A stretch of 64,000 bases of DNA from Falsiruegeria mediterranea M17 (lineage in GTDB: Bacteria; Pseudomonadota; Alphaproteobacteria; Rhodobacterales; Rhodobacteraceae): contig NZ_ONZG01000014.1 of assembly GCF_900302455.1 (NCBI RefSeq), forward strand, positions 1 through 64,000, read 5' to 3'. A program made the position numbers and the translations under genes. Below the pieces are notes generated by a model. That model did not search any database and was not told where the DNA came from. It worked only from the letters and a program-made list of their open reading frames with translations. Each line of letters starts with the position of its first letter. The first letter of the stretch is position 1. Shown here piece by piece: positions 9,089 to 18,372 of the stretch.

Positions 9089-9541
9089 TCAAGCGACCCC
9101 ATCTTCGGCCATGACATCGGCGAAGGACTTGAAGAATTTCGCGGCCAACTTCTTGGCGGTGCTCTGGATCAATCGGCTGCCCAATTGCGCCAGCTTGCCG
9201 CCGATCTGGGCCTTGGCCTCGTAGCGCAATATCGTCTCGTCCCCGTCTGCCGTCAGCGTCACATCCGCGCCGCCCTTGGCGTGACCAGCCGCACCACCGT
9301 TGCCTTTTCCGGTCAGCGAAAACTGATCCGGCGCGCCTGCGGTGTCCAGCTGTACGTCACCGTTGAACCGTGCCTTCACCGGTCCAACCTTGAGCACAAC
9401 CTTGGCCTCAAGCTCAGCGTCCGAATGTTTGATCAATTCCTCACAGCCTGGGATGCATTTCTGCAGCACCTCGGGGTTGTTCAGGGCGGCATACACCACG
9501 TCTTTGGGCGCACTGATCCTTATCTCATCAGAGAGTTCCAT
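9089..9541 (-). CDS. coxG: CoxG, SRPBCC-fold CO dehydrogenase accessory protein
   Basis: This 150-residue protein has the CoxG/SRPBCC pattern: MELSDEIRISAPKDVVYAAL, then NNPEVLQKCIPGCEELIKHS, and later LRYEAKAQIGGKLAQLGSRL. CoxG proteins bind membranes or hydrophobic ligands and are thought to help recruit CO dehydrogenase to the cytoplasmic membrane. It is the last gene of the cox operon, 18 bp after the small ORF. Some CoxG proteins continue with a membrane anchor; this one ends after the core domain. Confidence 0.88.
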   Translation of the reverse strand: MELSDEIRISAPKDVVYAALNNPEVLQKCIPGCEELIKHSDAELEAKVVLKVGPVKARFNGDVQLDTAGAPDQFSLTGKGNGGAAGHAKGGADVTLTADGDETILRYEAKAQIGGKLAQLGSRLIQSTAKKLAAKFFKSFADVMAEDGVA

Positions 9542-9559
9542 GGGGTTCCTTTCTTGTCT

Positions 9560-9691
9560 TTAGCAGCAGGGAAATTTGATGCGGGCCAGTTGGTCCGCCT
9601 GTTCGGGGCTCAGTGCGCAACGTCGTTTCAGACGGGTAAGCACGCGAGCCAGAGTCAGGGTGCACCGGTGCAAGAGGTCAGAGATCATCAT
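9560..9691 (-). CDS. Small ORF (43 aa) between coxF and coxG
   Basis: An ATG-ATG at 9691/9688 inside the end of the xdhC-like gene opens a 43-residue frame ending in TAA at 9560. The product begins MMISDLLHRCTLTLARV and ends in a Cys-Cys pair (RIKFPCC). It is basic and helical-looking with no signal peptide. Its 14-bp overlap with the upstream gene implies translational coupling, and its position fills an otherwise non-coding 136-bp gap in a tight operon. I do not recognise the family. Function unknown; coding status is supported only by context and codon pattern. Confidence 0.4.
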   Translation of the reverse strand: MMISDLLHRCTLTLARVLTRLKRRCALSPEQADQLARIKFPCC

Positions 9692-10466
9692 TGGCCCCCC
9701 GCGTGATGGCGCTCCGGCGCACCTGGATCAATTCGGCCAGGATTGACAATGCGATCTCTTCGGGTGTGACAGCCCCGATATCCAACCCTGCGGGGGCTGA
9801 AATCCGATTAATCCGGTCTTGTGGCGTGTCACCTCGCAGTTTGTCGGCCAGTGTTGCGAACTTTCGTTTGCTGCCGACAAAGGCCAGATGCACGACATCG
9901 ACCCCAAGGGCAGATTTCAGTGCGGCAAGATCACCTTGTCCTTGCGTGGCGACTACAATGGCGCGCGTACGGGGTGCGCGTGCGTTGCTGTCTACGTCTC
10001 GGGCGATTGACCAATGAAATTGGGGGGCCAGTTCCGCCAGGGCTTCGGCCACCGGGGATGTGCCCAGAACAACCAACTCGGGCATCGGCAGGCAGGGTTC
10101 GATAAAAATGTCTACGGTGCCACGCGACGGGCAACCGTTTCGCGCGTATTTTACACCGTCGGTTTCTTCACCGGGTGAAACGCCCATCTCGGACAGCAGC
10201 TCTTCGGGCGCTACCGAGATCAGGGCGGGCGACCCGGTTGCCAACGCCTCAAGAGCCGCCCGTTTGACCGCACCTCGGGTGCATCCACCGCCCAGGAACC
10301 CGTGCAGGATGGTGCCGTCCGATCCGATCAACGCCTTGGCGCCCGGCTTGGCAGCAGTGACCCCTGCGGTTCGCACGATGGTGGCAAAGGCAAACGGCTC
10401 TTCGCGGTCGCGCAGGGATTGAGCGACTTCGGCCAGTTCGGTGGACAGGATCTCGGCCGGGGTCAT
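9678..10466 (-). CDS. coxF: CoxF / XdhC-family molybdenum-cofactor maturation protein
   Basis: The 262-residue protein shows the two-part XdhC layout. The N-terminal XdhC domain has FAFATIVRTAGVTAAKPGAK and FLGGGCTRGAVKRAA; the C-terminal Rossmann-like XdhC_C domain includes HLAFVGSKRKFATLADKL and ISAPAGLDIGAVTPEEIALS. Family members bind and sulfurate or insert Mo cofactor into xanthine-oxidase-type enzymes. In the cox operon order this is the coxF position, and it would mature the CoxL active site. It overlaps the coxE stop by 4 bp (ATGA). Confidence 0.85.
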   Translation of the reverse strand: MTPAEILSTELAEVAQSLRDREEPFAFATIVRTAGVTAAKPGAKALIGSDGTILHGFLGGGCTRGAVKRAALEALATGSPALISVAPEELLSEMGVSPGEETDGVKYARNGCPSRGTVDIFIEPCLPMPELVVLGTSPVAEALAELAPQFHWSIARDVDSNARAPRTRAIVVATQGQGDLAALKSALGVDVVHLAFVGSKRKFATLADKLRGDTPQDRINRISAPAGLDIGAVTPEEIALSILAELIQVRRSAITRGANDDL

Positions 10467-11647
10467 AGCTTGACAACCTCGCGTTCCAACGCCGCCAGAT
10501 CATCCAGCGTGTTGGCCGATGCAAACAGATCGAGATGCGGTAAGGCTGCGGCCATTCCGGCGGCAACAGGCGCGTAATCTTGCCATCCTTTGAGCGGGTT
10601 GAGCCAGATGATCCGGCATCCCCGCTTGCGCAGCTTGGTCAGGGCCGTGTCCAGACGCGCGGGATCAGAGGTGTCATAGCCATCCGACAGGATCATCACG
10701 ACCGAGCGGCCATCAACAAAGCGTTTGGCATAAGTTCCGGCAAAACGGTCCAGGCTTTCGCCGATCTTGGACCCGCCCCCGAACCCGTCGGCCATCAGCG
10801 ACATGCGCCCAATGGCCCGCATGGCATCACGATCTCGCAACGCGTCGGTGATCCGAACAAGCCGTGTGTGAAACAGATAGGCATCGGCGTTGGGATCGCC
10901 GCGCATCAAGCCGGCCAGAAAGGCCAGAAACACCTGCGCGTAAACGCTCATCGAACCGGACACATCGCACAAGGCAACAATCTTGCGGTCGCGATCGGGG
11001 CGGGATTTGCGGAACAGACGCAGAGGCTCGCCCCCTGTTGCCAAGCTCCTGCGGATGGTCTTGCGGAAATGCAACCGGTCCCCCTTGCGCGCCGCGATCC
11101 GCCGCCGCGAACGCTTGTCACGGAGGGCCGCACCAAGTCGCCGCGCCACGGCTTCGGCCTGAGCAATGTCGTCGGGTCGGACCAGATCACGCAGATCCTT
11201 GCGGGTCAGGTTGCGCACCTCGCTGGCGATCAGCTTGCCTTCACCATCGCTTTCGGCCTCGCCTTGACCACCCTCTGGCGCGGTGGATTGGCCCGCACCA
11301 GAGCCATCCTGACCACCCGCCTCGCGGGACGAATGTACCGCGTCATTGCCGGTTTGTGGCTTGGGCTTTGCCACGATTTTCTGATGCACCCGACCGCCGT
11401 CCATCCAGTAACTGTTGAACAAGTCGTCGAATCGGCGAGCATCTTCCTTGCAGCCCGTGCAAACTGCCTTCAGTGCCCCGCGCGCCTCGCTCGGCTGGGC
11501 GGCGTCAACATGGATCAACGCGGACATGGCTGTCTCGGTTTCCCGAACACCCAAGCGCATCCCGTTGTGACGCAGATGCGCAAGAAACCCCGCCATTCGC
11601 GCCGTGGCGCCGGGATCGCGGCCCGCAAATTTGGTGACCCGGCTCAT
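10463..11647 (-). CDS. coxE: CoxE, VWA-domain protein for CO dehydrogenase maturation
   Basis: The 394-residue protein begins with a helical region and a charged, low-complexity linker (around residues 100-140), followed by a von Willebrand A domain. The MIDAS motif is visible as ALCDVSGSMSVYAQVFLAFL, with downstream VVMILSDGYDTSDPARLDTA. CoxE works with the AAA+ ATPase CoxD to build the [CuSMoO2] cluster of CoxL; the pair is analogous to other MoxR-VWA systems. It overlaps coxD by 4 bp and coxF by 4 bp, so stoichiometry is probably translationally coupled. Confidence 0.9.
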   Translation of the reverse strand: MSRVTKFAGRDPGATARMAGFLAHLRHNGMRLGVRETETAMSALIHVDAAQPSEARGALKAVCTGCKEDARRFDDLFNSYWMDGGRVHQKIVAKPKPQTGNDAVHSSREAGGQDGSGAGQSTAPEGGQGEAESDGEGKLIASEVRNLTRKDLRDLVRPDDIAQAEAVARRLGAALRDKRSRRRIAARKGDRLHFRKTIRRSLATGGEPLRLFRKSRPDRDRKIVALCDVSGSMSVYAQVFLAFLAGLMRGDPNADAYLFHTRLVRITDALRDRDAMRAIGRMSLMADGFGGGSKIGESLDRFAGTYAKRFVDGRSVVMILSDGYDTSDPARLDTALTKLRKRGCRIIWLNPLKGWQDYAPVAAGMAAALPHLDLFASANTLDDLAALEREVVKL

Positions 11648-12519
11648 GCCGCTTTCCCCGCGATGCGCTGCGCCACCTCGGTGGTGATGTGGGCGCGATC
11701 GGATTGGGTTTTCAGCAGTGTTGTCAGGCTGGCCTGCAAGGCTGCCGGATCATCGGTCAGATCGGCAATTCCTAGCCCCATCAGCGCAGCGGCAAAATCC
11801 AGCGTCTCTGCGACGCCAGGCACTTTTTCAAGTTCCTCTTTTCGCAAGGTCTGCACGAACCCGATGATTTGTTGTGCCAATCGCGCCTCGATCCCCCCGC
11901 AGCGCGCATTCAGGATCGCAAGCTCGGTATCGCGATCGGGATAATCGACATAAGCAAACAAGCAGCGGCGCCGCAGCGCATCCGACAGGTCGCGGGTGCC
12001 GTTCGAGGTCAAGATGACGTGCGGTGTGGCGGTAGCTGTTATCGTTCCAAGCTCAGGGACAGTCACCTGATAGTCGGCCAGGATTTCCAACAGAAAGGCT
12101 TCGAATTCTTCGTCGGCCCGGTCAATCTCGTCGATCAGCAGGACTGGAGCGACAGATTGGGAGATAGCCGCAAGCAGCGGTCGCTCCAGCAGATACTCTC
12201 GTGAGAAAATGCGGTCCTCGACCGTTTGCCCGGTTTCTCCGGCCTCCGACGCTGTCCGGATGGCCAGCAATTGACGTTGATAATTCCATTCGTAGATTGC
12301 CTGCGCTGCATCCAGTCCCTCGTAGCATTGCAACCGGATCAGTCGCGTGTCACGCAAGCTGGCCAGAACCTTGGCCACTTCGGTTTTGCCAACGCCCGCG
12401 GCCCCTTCCAGGAGCAAGGGTCGCCTCAGTGAAAGCGACAGATGTAGCGCCATGGCCAGATCATCCGAGGCGACATAACCGGCCTTCGCCATGTCCCGTT
12501 TCAGGTCCAAATAGGTCAC
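11644..12519 (-). CDS. coxD: CoxD, MoxR-type AAA+ ATPase
   Basis: This 291-residue ATPase has Walker A (LEGAAGVGKTEVAK), Walker B (APVLLIDEIDRADEEFEAFL) and sensor 1 (HVILTSNGTRDLSDALRRRC). In Oligotropha-type systems CoxD uses ATP to remodel apo-CO dehydrogenase so that the sulfur and copper of the bimetallic centre can be inserted. The start is GTG at 12519; an ATG 27 bp further in is possible but would cut the conserved start. A hairpin-containing gap of about 107 bp separates it from coxL, the largest gap in the operon. Confidence 0.9.
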   Translation of the reverse strand: MTYLDLKRDMAKAGYVASDDLAMALHLSLSLRRPLLLEGAAGVGKTEVAKVLASLRDTRLIRLQCYEGLDAAQAIYEWNYQRQLLAIRTASEAGETGQTVEDRIFSREYLLERPLLAAISQSVAPVLLIDEIDRADEEFEAFLLEILADYQVTVPELGTITATATPHVILTSNGTRDLSDALRRRCLFAYVDYPDRDTELAILNARCGGIEARLAQQIIGFVQTLRKEELEKVPGVAETLDFAAALMGLGIADLTDDPAALQASLTTLLKTQSDRAHITTEVAQRIAGKAA

Positions 12520-12564
12520 AATGCTTTTCCCAAGGTTTCGTTCTGCGACAAAAAAGGGGGGAGG

Positions 12565-12589
12565 TGCGGAGGGGGTCTCCCCCTCCGCA
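12565..12589 (-). terminator. GC-rich hairpin with downstream T-run between coxL and coxD
   Basis: A perfect 11-bp inverted repeat (TGCGGAGGGGG / CCCCCTCCGCA, loop TCT) is followed on the minus strand by a C-rich stretch and six T residues (12550-12555). It looks like an intrinsic terminator or attenuator that would set structural coxMSL above accessory coxDEFG expression. Confidence 0.55.
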
Positions 12590-12593
12590 TTGG

Positions 12594-12616
12594 TCGGATC
12601 GGCTTTGCCGATCCGA
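12594..12616. other. Second hairpin in the coxL-coxD gap
   Basis: TCGGATCGGC (12594-12603), loop TTT, then GCCGATCCGA (12607-12616) forms a perfect 10-bp stem 11 bp after the coxL stop. It could protect the 3' end of the coxMSL message or add to the adjacent terminator. Confidence 0.5.
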
Positions 12617-12626
12617 AACCCTTTCT

Positions 12627-15053
12627 TTAGCCGTGCAGCCCCAATTCATTGGCAGTCTTCCAGATCCGCCAATGATCATGCGGCATATGGGTGTGACGCA
12701 GTCCGAATGCACGGAATGCATCGTTCACCGCGTTCGAAAAGCACGGTACACCGCCAACATGGGGGCTCTCACCCACGCCCTTGGCCCCAATGGGATGGTG
12801 CGGGCTGGGGGTGACGGTGTGGTCGGTCTCATAGTTGGGCACCTCCCACGCAGTTGGCAGGAAGAAGTCCATGAGCGTGCCGGTCTTCACGTTGCCCATG
12901 TCGTCATAGGCGATCTCCTGCCCTAGGGCGACGGCCAGCGCTTCGGTCAGCCCACCATGCACCTGCCCCTCGATGATCATCGGGTTGATCCGGGTGCCAC
13001 AGTCATCCAGCGCATAAAAACGGCGGATGTCCGTCACGCCCGTGTCCACATCGATGTCCATCACACAGACATAGGCGCCAAAGGGATAGGTCATGTTGGG
13101 CGGATCGTAGTAGCTCACCGCTTCCAGACCAGGTTCGATCCCGGGGATGGCCTGATTGTAGGCGGCAAAGGCGATCTCTTTCATCGTCTTGAACTTCTCG
13201 GGTGCGCCTTTGACCACGAACCGGTCGACGTCGAATTCCACGTCATCGTCGTGCACCTCCAGCAGATAGGCCGCGATCATCTGCGCCTTGGCGCGGATCT
13301 TGCGCCCGGCCATCGCCGTGGCAGCACCCGCAACCGGGGTCGACCGCGAGCCATAAGTACCCAGACCATAAGGCGCGGTATCGGTGTCACCTTCTTCGAT
13401 GGTGATGCTGTCGGCGGGCAGGCCAATCTCGGTTGCCAGGATCTGAGCAAATGTCGTGGCGTGCCCCTGGCCCTGGCTGATGGTGCCAAGCCGTGCAATC
13501 GCTGACCCGGTCGGGTGAATACGGATCTCACAGCTGTCGAACATGCCAAGACCCAGGATGTCACAGTTCTTGACCGGCCCGGCTCCAACGATTTCCGTGA
13601 AATGCGTCAGGCCAATACCCATCAGCTTGCGGGTTTTGCCCGCTTTGAAGTCCTCGACCCGCTGCGCCTGTTCTGCTCGCAGACCATCGTAGTCGACAGC
13701 TTTCAGCGCCTTGTCCCAAGCGGTGTGATAGTCGCCTGAATCGTATTCCCATCCCAAAGCGGACTGATAGGGGAACTGATCTTTTTTGATGAAGTTGATC
13801 CGGCGCAACTCGGCTGCGTCCATGTTCAGCTCGATCGCAAGGATTTCGACCATGCGTTCGATGAAATACGCGGCCTCAGTCACGCGGAACGAACAGCGAT
13901 AGGATACACCGCCCGGCGCCTTGTTGGTATAGACACCATCAACAGCCAGATAGGCGGTCGGGATGTCGTAAGATCCGGTGCAGATGTTCATGAAGCCGGC
14001 CGGGAACTTGGTCGGGTCAGCACAGGCGTCGAACCCGCCGTGATCTGCAGTGGTGTGACACCACAAGCCGGTGATCTTGCCTTCTTTGGTGGCGCTGATC
14101 TTGCCGTGCATGTGATAATCGCGGGCAAAGGCCGTGGTCATCAGATTTTCCATCCGATCTTCGACCCATTTCACCGGCACGCCGGTCACGATGGACGCAA
14201 CGACCGAGCAGACATAGCCGGGATAAGCCCCCACCTTGTTGCCAAAGCCCCCGCCGATGTCGGGCGAAATCACGCGGATGTTGTGCTCTTCTATCCCTGA
14301 GATCAGCGACACGACCGTGCGGATCGCGTGCGGTGCCTGAAAGGTGCCGTGCAGGGTCAGTTTGCCGTTGACCTTGTCCATCGACGCCACGCAGCCGCAG
14401 GTTTCCAGCGGGCAGGGGTGGGTGCGGTGGTAATAGACCATTTCTTCAGCGACGACATCAGCCTCATCCAGCACTTGTTGGGTCGCTTCTTTTTCACCGA
14501 CTTCCCAGGTGAAGATGTGGTTGTGATGTTTGCGTGGCCCATGGGCACCGTCCGGCAACGCACCGCCTTCGCCCATCAGATCCTCTCGCAGCACCACGTC
14601 CGACTCCATGGCGGCAAAGGGATCGGTCAGAACCGGCAGTTCCTCATATTCGACCTCGACCAATTCCACGGCATCAGCGGCGATGTAGCGGTCCTTGGCG
14701 ACAACATAGGCAACCTCTTGCCCCTGAAACAGAACCTTGCCGTCGGCCAGAACCATCTGCTTGTCGCCCGCAAGCGTCGGCATCCAATGCAAACCTAGTG
14801 GGGCCAAATCGGCCGCGGTCAGAACTGCGACCACCCCGTCCAGCGCCATGGCGGCGTCTGTGTTGATCGATACGACCTTTGCGTGGGCATAGGGCGAGCG
14901 CACGAAATCGCCGTGCAGCATACCCGGCAGCTTGATGTCGTCGACATAGTTACCCTTGCCTTGGGTGAACCTGGCATCTTCGACGCGTTTGCGTTTGCAA
15001 CCCATCCCGCCGAGTGCGTCAGTGCGTTCTTCGCGTGTAAGCTCCTTGTTCAT
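12627..15053 (-). CDS. coxL: CoxL, aerobic carbon monoxide dehydrogenase large (Mo) subunit, form I
   Basis: The 808-residue protein is the molybdopterin-cytosine-dinucleotide subunit that oxidises CO to CO2 at a [CuSMoO2] centre. The form I active-site loop is present as VSYRCSFR with Cys387 as the copper ligand, so this is a true CO dehydrogenase and not a form II AYRGAGR homologue. The usual Ala two residues before Arg is Ser here. Cofactor-binding stretches include [40 protein letters not shown] and the C-terminal [13 protein letters not shown] with the conserved catalytic-type Glu. It overlaps the coxS stop by 4 bp. Electrons pass through CoxS and CoxM to the quinone pool, giving energy for mixotrophic growth. 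Confidence 0.95.
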   Translation of the reverse strand: MNKELTREERTDALGGMGCKRKRVEDARFTQGKGNYVDDIKLPGMLHGDFVRSPYAHAKVVSINTDAAMALDGVVAVLTAADLAPLGLHWMPTLAGDKQMVLADGKVLFQGQEVAYVVAKDRYIAADAVELVEVEYEELPVLTDPFAAMESDVVLREDLMGEGGALPDGAHGPRKHHNHIFTWEVGEKEATQQVLDEADVVAEEMVYYHRTHPCPLETCGCVASMDKVNGKLTLHGTFQAPHAIRTVVSLISGIEEHNIRVISPDIGGGFGNKVGAYPGYVCSVVASIVTGVPVKWVEDRMENLMTTAFARDYHMHGKISATKEGKITGLWCHTTADHGGFDACADPTKFPAGFMNICTGSYDIPTAYLAVDGVYTNKAPGGVSYRCSFRVTEAAYFIERMVEILAIELNMDAAELRRINFIKKDQFPYQSALGWEYDSGDYHTAWDKALKAVDYDGLRAEQAQRVEDFKAGKTRKLMGIGLTHFTEIVGAGPVKNCDILGLGMFDSCEIRIHPTGSAIARLGTISQGQGHATTFAQILATEIGLPADSITIEEGDTDTAPYGLGTYGSRSTPVAGAATAMAGRKIRAKAQMIAAYLLEVHDDDVEFDVDRFVVKGAPEKFKTMKEIAFAAYNQAIPGIEPGLEAVSYYDPPNMTYPFGAYVCVMDIDVDTGVTDIRRFYALDDCGTRINPMIIEGQVHGGLTEALAVALGQEIAYDDMGNVKTGTLMDFFLPTAWEVPNYETDHTVTPSPHHPIGAKGVGESPHVGGVPCFSNAVNDAFRAFGLRHTHMPHDHWRIWKTANELGLHG

Positions 15054-15544
15054 TCTGCGGCCTCCTTGGCTGCGTTCATCTCGGTCGCGGCGGCGAGGAT
15101 GGACTTGACGATGTTCTGATAACCGGTGCAGCGGCAGATGTTGCCAGCCATGCCAAAGCGAACTTCTTCTTCAGTCGGGGACGGATTTTCTTCCAACAAC
15201 TTGGACGCACGTGTAATCATCCCCGGCGTACAGAAGCCGCATTGCAGCCCGTGATGTTCCTTGAATGCCTCTTGCAGCACATGCAGGCTGTCGGGATTAC
15301 CCAAACCTTCGATGGTCGTGATGTCCGCGCCATCGGCCTGCGCCACAAAGACAGTGCAGGATTTCACGGATTTTCCGTCGAGCGTCACGGTGCACGCCCC
15401 ACAATGCGAGGTCTCGCAACCGATGTGCGGCCCGGTTATGTTCAACCGTTCACGCAGGGTGTGAATGAGCAACTCGCGCGGTTCGGCCAGAAACTCTTGC
15501 GCTTCGCCGTTCACGGTCATGGTGATATGTTTCTTACCTGACAT
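15050..15544 (-). CDS. coxS: CoxS, CO dehydrogenase small (2Fe-2S) subunit
   Basis: From the ATG at 15544 the protein is 164 residues. It holds two [2Fe-2S] clusters: the plant-ferredoxin-type set Cys43, Cys48, Cys51 and Cys63 ([16 protein letters not shown]), and the helical-domain set Cys102, Cys105, Cys137 and Cys139 (QCGFCTPGM and [11 protein letters not shown]). It carries electrons from the Mo centre of CoxL to the FAD of CoxM. A longer frame extends upstream, but those 53 residues overlap coxM and look unrelated, so I use the internal ATG 13 bp after the coxM stop. Confidence 0.95.
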   Translation of the reverse strand: MSGKKHITMTVNGEAQEFLAEPRELLIHTLRERLNITGPHIGCETSHCGACTVTLDGKSVKSCTVFVAQADGADITTIEGLGNPDSLHVLQEAFKEHHGLQCGFCTPGMITRASKLLEENPSPTEEEVRFGMAGNICRCTGYQNIVKSILAAATEMNAAKEAAE

Positions 15545-15557
15545 GGTGTCCTCTCCC

Positions 15558-16412
15558 TCAGGCTCGCGACCAGGCGCGCGCGATGGCGCGGCCCAAGACG
15601 ACAGATGCAGCGTGGCGTTTGAATTCGATGGGCCCGCGGTTGTCTTCGGTCGGGTCGATGTCGCCCAGCATGGCGCCGACCGCGGCCGAGATTGCAGCGT
15701 CATCGACCGATGTCCCGGCGAGCGCAGCGCCAGCTGCTTCAGACCAGATCGGCGTGTCGCTGAGATTGGTCATCGCGATCGAGGCAGAAGTGCACACGCC
15801 GCCTTCTTTGGTCAGCAGCACGGCTGCGGCGGCTGTCGCGTAATCACCAATTTTGCGTTTCTGTTTCTCATAGGCATAACCACCAGCTTGCGCTGCGAAG
15901 CTGACGGCCGTCAAAACCTCTGCATCATCACGGTCGGTCATATAAGCGGCTTCGTAGAATTCACGCGCCGCCACCGTGCGCTCCCCGTCCGGACCCACCA
16001 ATGTGAATGTCGCATCCAGACACTGCATCAGCCCTGGCATGTCGTTGCCGGGATCACCGTTAGCAACGTTACCACCGACGGTGCCCATGTACCGGACCTG
16101 TGGGTCCGCGATCTGAAGAGCGGCTTCGTGCATGATCGGAGCAGCACCCGCGAGCGCGTCACTGGTGATGATGTCATTTTGCGTCGTCATCGCACCGATG
16201 CGCACCGAACCGCCGTCAACGGCAATGCCGGACATTCCGGCGACATCCTGCAGGTCGATCAGATGTTCGACGTCTGCCATGCGCAGTTTCATCATCGGGA
16301 TCAGGCTGTGCCCCCCCGCAAGGACGCGGGCGTCGTCGCCATGCTCAACAAGCACGGACAAAACACCCTCTAGATCCTTGGGTCGATGGTATTCAAAGGC
16401 CGCTGGAATCAT
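15558..16412 (-). CDS. coxM: CoxM, CO dehydrogenase medium (FAD) subunit
   Basis: From ATG 16412 the protein is 284 residues. FAD-binding motifs of the family are present: [16 protein letters not shown] near residue 32 and [19 protein letters not shown] near residue 109. It accepts electrons from CoxS and reduces the quinone pool. It is the first gene of the cox operon. The region just upstream (16413-16548) contains direct repeats likely to be a regulator site. A frame extending to 16466 exists, but the AGGAG sequence before ATG 16412 supports the later start. Confidence 0.93.
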   Translation of the reverse strand: MIPAAFEYHRPKDLEGVLSVLVEHGDDARVLAGGHSLIPMMKLRMADVEHLIDLQDVAGMSGIAVDGGSVRIGAMTTQNDIITSDALAGAAPIMHEAALQIADPQVRYMGTVGGNVANGDPGNDMPGLMQCLDATFTLVGPDGERTVAAREFYEAAYMTDRDDAEVLTAVSFAAQAGGYAYEKQKRKIGDYATAAAAVLLTKEGGVCTSASIAMTNLSDTPIWSEAAGAALAGTSVDDAAISAAVGAMLGDIDPTEDNRGPIEFKRHAASVVLGRAIARAWSRA

Positions 16413-16505
16413 TGCCTCTCCTCCCTTCAGCAATTTTCTGGCTGAGCGAAAGGCTGCATGGCGCAACTGCAGAAGGCTTTAAATAACGCTTTGTTTTCGC
16501 GTGTT

Positions 16506-16543
16506 TTGCACGAAATGCGCCGTCGGTTGCACGAGTTGCGCCG
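16506..16543. promoter_or_regulatory. Direct repeats upstream of coxM, candidate LytTR operator
   Basis: TTGCACGAAATGCGCCG at 16506-16522 is repeated as TTGCACGAGTTGCGCCG at 16527-16543, differing at only 2 of 17 positions. The start-to-start distance is 21 bp, two helical turns. LytTR proteins typically bind a pair of direct repeats on the same DNA face, and the gene immediately upstream encodes one. The repeats lie about 95-130 bp before the coxM ATG. Confidence 0.6.
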
Positions 16544-16548
16544 CTGGA

Positions 16549-17649
16549 TCACTGAAAGGCGTCTTGCGCTTCTTTCAGATGCGAGCGGCTAACGGGGACG
16601 GGCGGCAAGCTGGCGGGTTCAAAGGTGCAGCGCCCTTTGTCCTTGGCCCGTTCGAACCGGGAAACCTTGTTGGGGTTCACGATGTAGCTGCGATGCACCT
16701 TGATGAATCCGTTCGAGGTCAGGCGCTTGGTGGCCTCGGTGATCGGCCAAACGCAGAAATGGCGTTCAGTGTCGGTGTAGACTTGGGTGTAGTGCCCGTC
16801 GGCCCGGACAAAGGCCACGTCAGCGGCTGGAATGAACACCTTGCCCCCATCACGCTCGCAGGGGATGCGCGTGTCATGCGGGAGCGGATCTGGAGCGGGA
16901 GCCAACGGGGGATCAGTGATTTCAGGCCGGGCAGGGGCGGGCATCAGATAGGTCGAGCCCACCCACAGGAATGCGCCAAAGATCACAAAGCTCGACAGGA
17001 TGACGCCGATTGCCATGACCTCGTTGCTGATCAAAGGGCCAAACTCGCGGATCTCGGGCAGAGCGACGAAATTGGTCGTCTCCATCGCCAGGAAATGCAC
17101 CGAGAACACGGCAAATCCGAAACACAACGTACCGATGATGATGTTGCGGTTCGACCGCACACCATAGGCGGTGCCAAAGGCCAGGATGCAAAGCCCGATG
17201 GCCAGCGCTGACGAACTGAGGACACCAAAGGGTGTGTAAACCGCGCGGCACAACTGCATACCGGCCATGCCGACATAATGCATCGCCAGGATGCCAGCAC
17301 CAACGATTGCCCCGGCAGACACGATGACCGCTTTGCTGCGCGTGGTGAAATGCAACAGCACCAGCGCAAAGCCCACCATCAGGATCGCAATCAAGGCCGA
17401 TGTCAGCGTGATCGCCGCATCGTAGTAGAACAGGATCGGCAACTGCATCCCCAGCATCGCCACGAAATGCATCGACCAGATGCCACCTCCAAGCGCAATG
17501 GCGGCCAGAGAAACAGCCAGCTTGCGCTGCGGTACGGATTTACTCGACAGGTCCTTGGTCAAGGTCAGACCGGTGGCACCAGCCACCAAGGCAACAACCA
17601 GCGATACGGCCACCAGCCAGGGGTTATGTCCGACGTTCAGAAATTCCAT
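16549..17649 (-). CDS. CoxC/CoxH-like MHYT-sensor, LytTR-type membrane regulator
   Basis: The protein of about 366 residues has a seven-helix MHYT membrane domain with three metal-site motifs (SMHFVAMLGM, AMHYVGMAGM, SVHFLAMETT), then a Pro-rich linker (about residues 235-260) and a C-terminal LytTR DNA-binding domain (VFIPAADVAFVRADGHYTQV and GFIKVHRSYIVNPNKVSRFE). CoxC and CoxH of Oligotropha share this architecture, and MHYT domains are proposed to bind copper and sense diatomic gases. It is therefore a likely CO- or redox-responsive activator of the cox operon. The start is either ATG 17649 or an in-frame GTG at 17670. Confidence 0.85.
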   Translation of the reverse strand: MEFLNVGHNPWLVAVSLVVALVAGATGLTLTKDLSSKSVPQRKLAVSLAAIALGGGIWSMHFVAMLGMQLPILFYYDAAITLTSALIAILMVGFALVLLHFTTRSKAVIVSAGAIVGAGILAMHYVGMAGMQLCRAVYTPFGVLSSSALAIGLCILAFGTAYGVRSNRNIIIGTLCFGFAVFSVHFLAMETTNFVALPEIREFGPLISNEVMAIGVILSSFVIFGAFLWVGSTYLMPAPARPEITDPPLAPAPDPLPHDTRIPCERDGGKVFIPAADVAFVRADGHYTQVYTDTERHFCVWPITEATKRLTSNGFIKVHRSYIVNPNKVSRFERAKDKGRCTFEPASLPPVPVSRSHLKEAQDAFQ

Positions 17650-17834
17650 CCCGGGACAATGCAGCACCACAGGCGGCTTTGCAAACTCAGGAAGTCACGG
17701 GTTCGAGGATGACAAAACGCGATGAATTTCATCATGCATCGAATTCGGACTTGATAGCAGGGGTAAAAATTTAGTGTTTCACTCGGTAATTATGTCTTGA
17801 GCAAATCACTCAAGCATTCACAAAGGGCAAAAAA

Positions 17835-18364
17835 ATGCCCCGCACGTCTTTGAAACTGACAACCGCGCTTGTCGCAACAACCCTGTTTGCCGGCGCCACT
17901 TACGCTGCTGAAACCTATGGCCCGTTCCCGATCACGGTCAAAGGCTATGCGGGCGACAAAACCAAATCGGTTTCCTATTCCGGTCAAGCGGCGCGCCATC
18001 TTCTGCACGACAGCTTGAAGAAACTGGCCGGCAAAGGTGACGGTGGCGCAAACGCGGCAGAAGTTGAGGGCGCTCTGCTGTCCTACTTCAACGGCGCCGA
18101 AGGTGATCTGGACATTGTCGCCCCGACCTCCAAGGGCGATTTCAAGATCAAGCAGACCACGCTAAACGAAATTTCCAAAGGCAAGAACATCTCGGGCAAG
18201 TTCTATGACGGTGCGATGCCTGCATGGCCCGGCGTCATGACCGGCCACGAAGTCCCGACCCACATGATCAAACATGCAGCACTGTCCGAAGGTGGCTATG
18301 ATGCGGCCAACGGCTATGACAGGGGTCAGCTGATTTCCAAGTTCACCATGGGCGCAATGGCCTA
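17835..18364 (+). pseudogene. N-terminal half of a DUF4856-like secreted protein, cut by the island
   Basis: The gene starts with a signal peptide (MPRTSLKLTTALVATTLFAG, cleavage likely after ATYA) and continues with VSYSGQAARHLLHDSLKKLA and QLISKFTMGAMA, which I recall as features of DUF4856 proteins. The frame then meets TAA at 18363-18365, exactly where the next sequence becomes plasmid RepC-like. The missing continuation (YNQAVDYYLDEKLEAD and the rest) is found in register at 61950. I infer that one gene of roughly 470 codons was split by insertion. A truncated product of about 176 residues could still be made and exported. The function of the family is not established. Confidence 0.7.
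18363..18364. other. Left island junction, TA
   Basis: The TA here is matched by the TA at 61950-61951. Joining the gene through one copy of TA restores the reading frame ATG-GCC-TAT-AAC-CAG. This fits a 2-bp target duplication, though a 2-bp match can be chance. Confidence 0.45.
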
Positions 18365-18372
18365 AGCGATGA

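Noticed and set aside
10580-11944. A 454-codon plus-strand frame
   Set aside because: It is antisense to coxE and coxD, whose Walker and MIDAS motifs are clear; high GC keeps the opposite frame open.
15545-15703. Longer coxS start with 53 additional residues
   Set aside because: The extension overlaps coxM, is unlike CoxS, and a good ATG exists at 15544.
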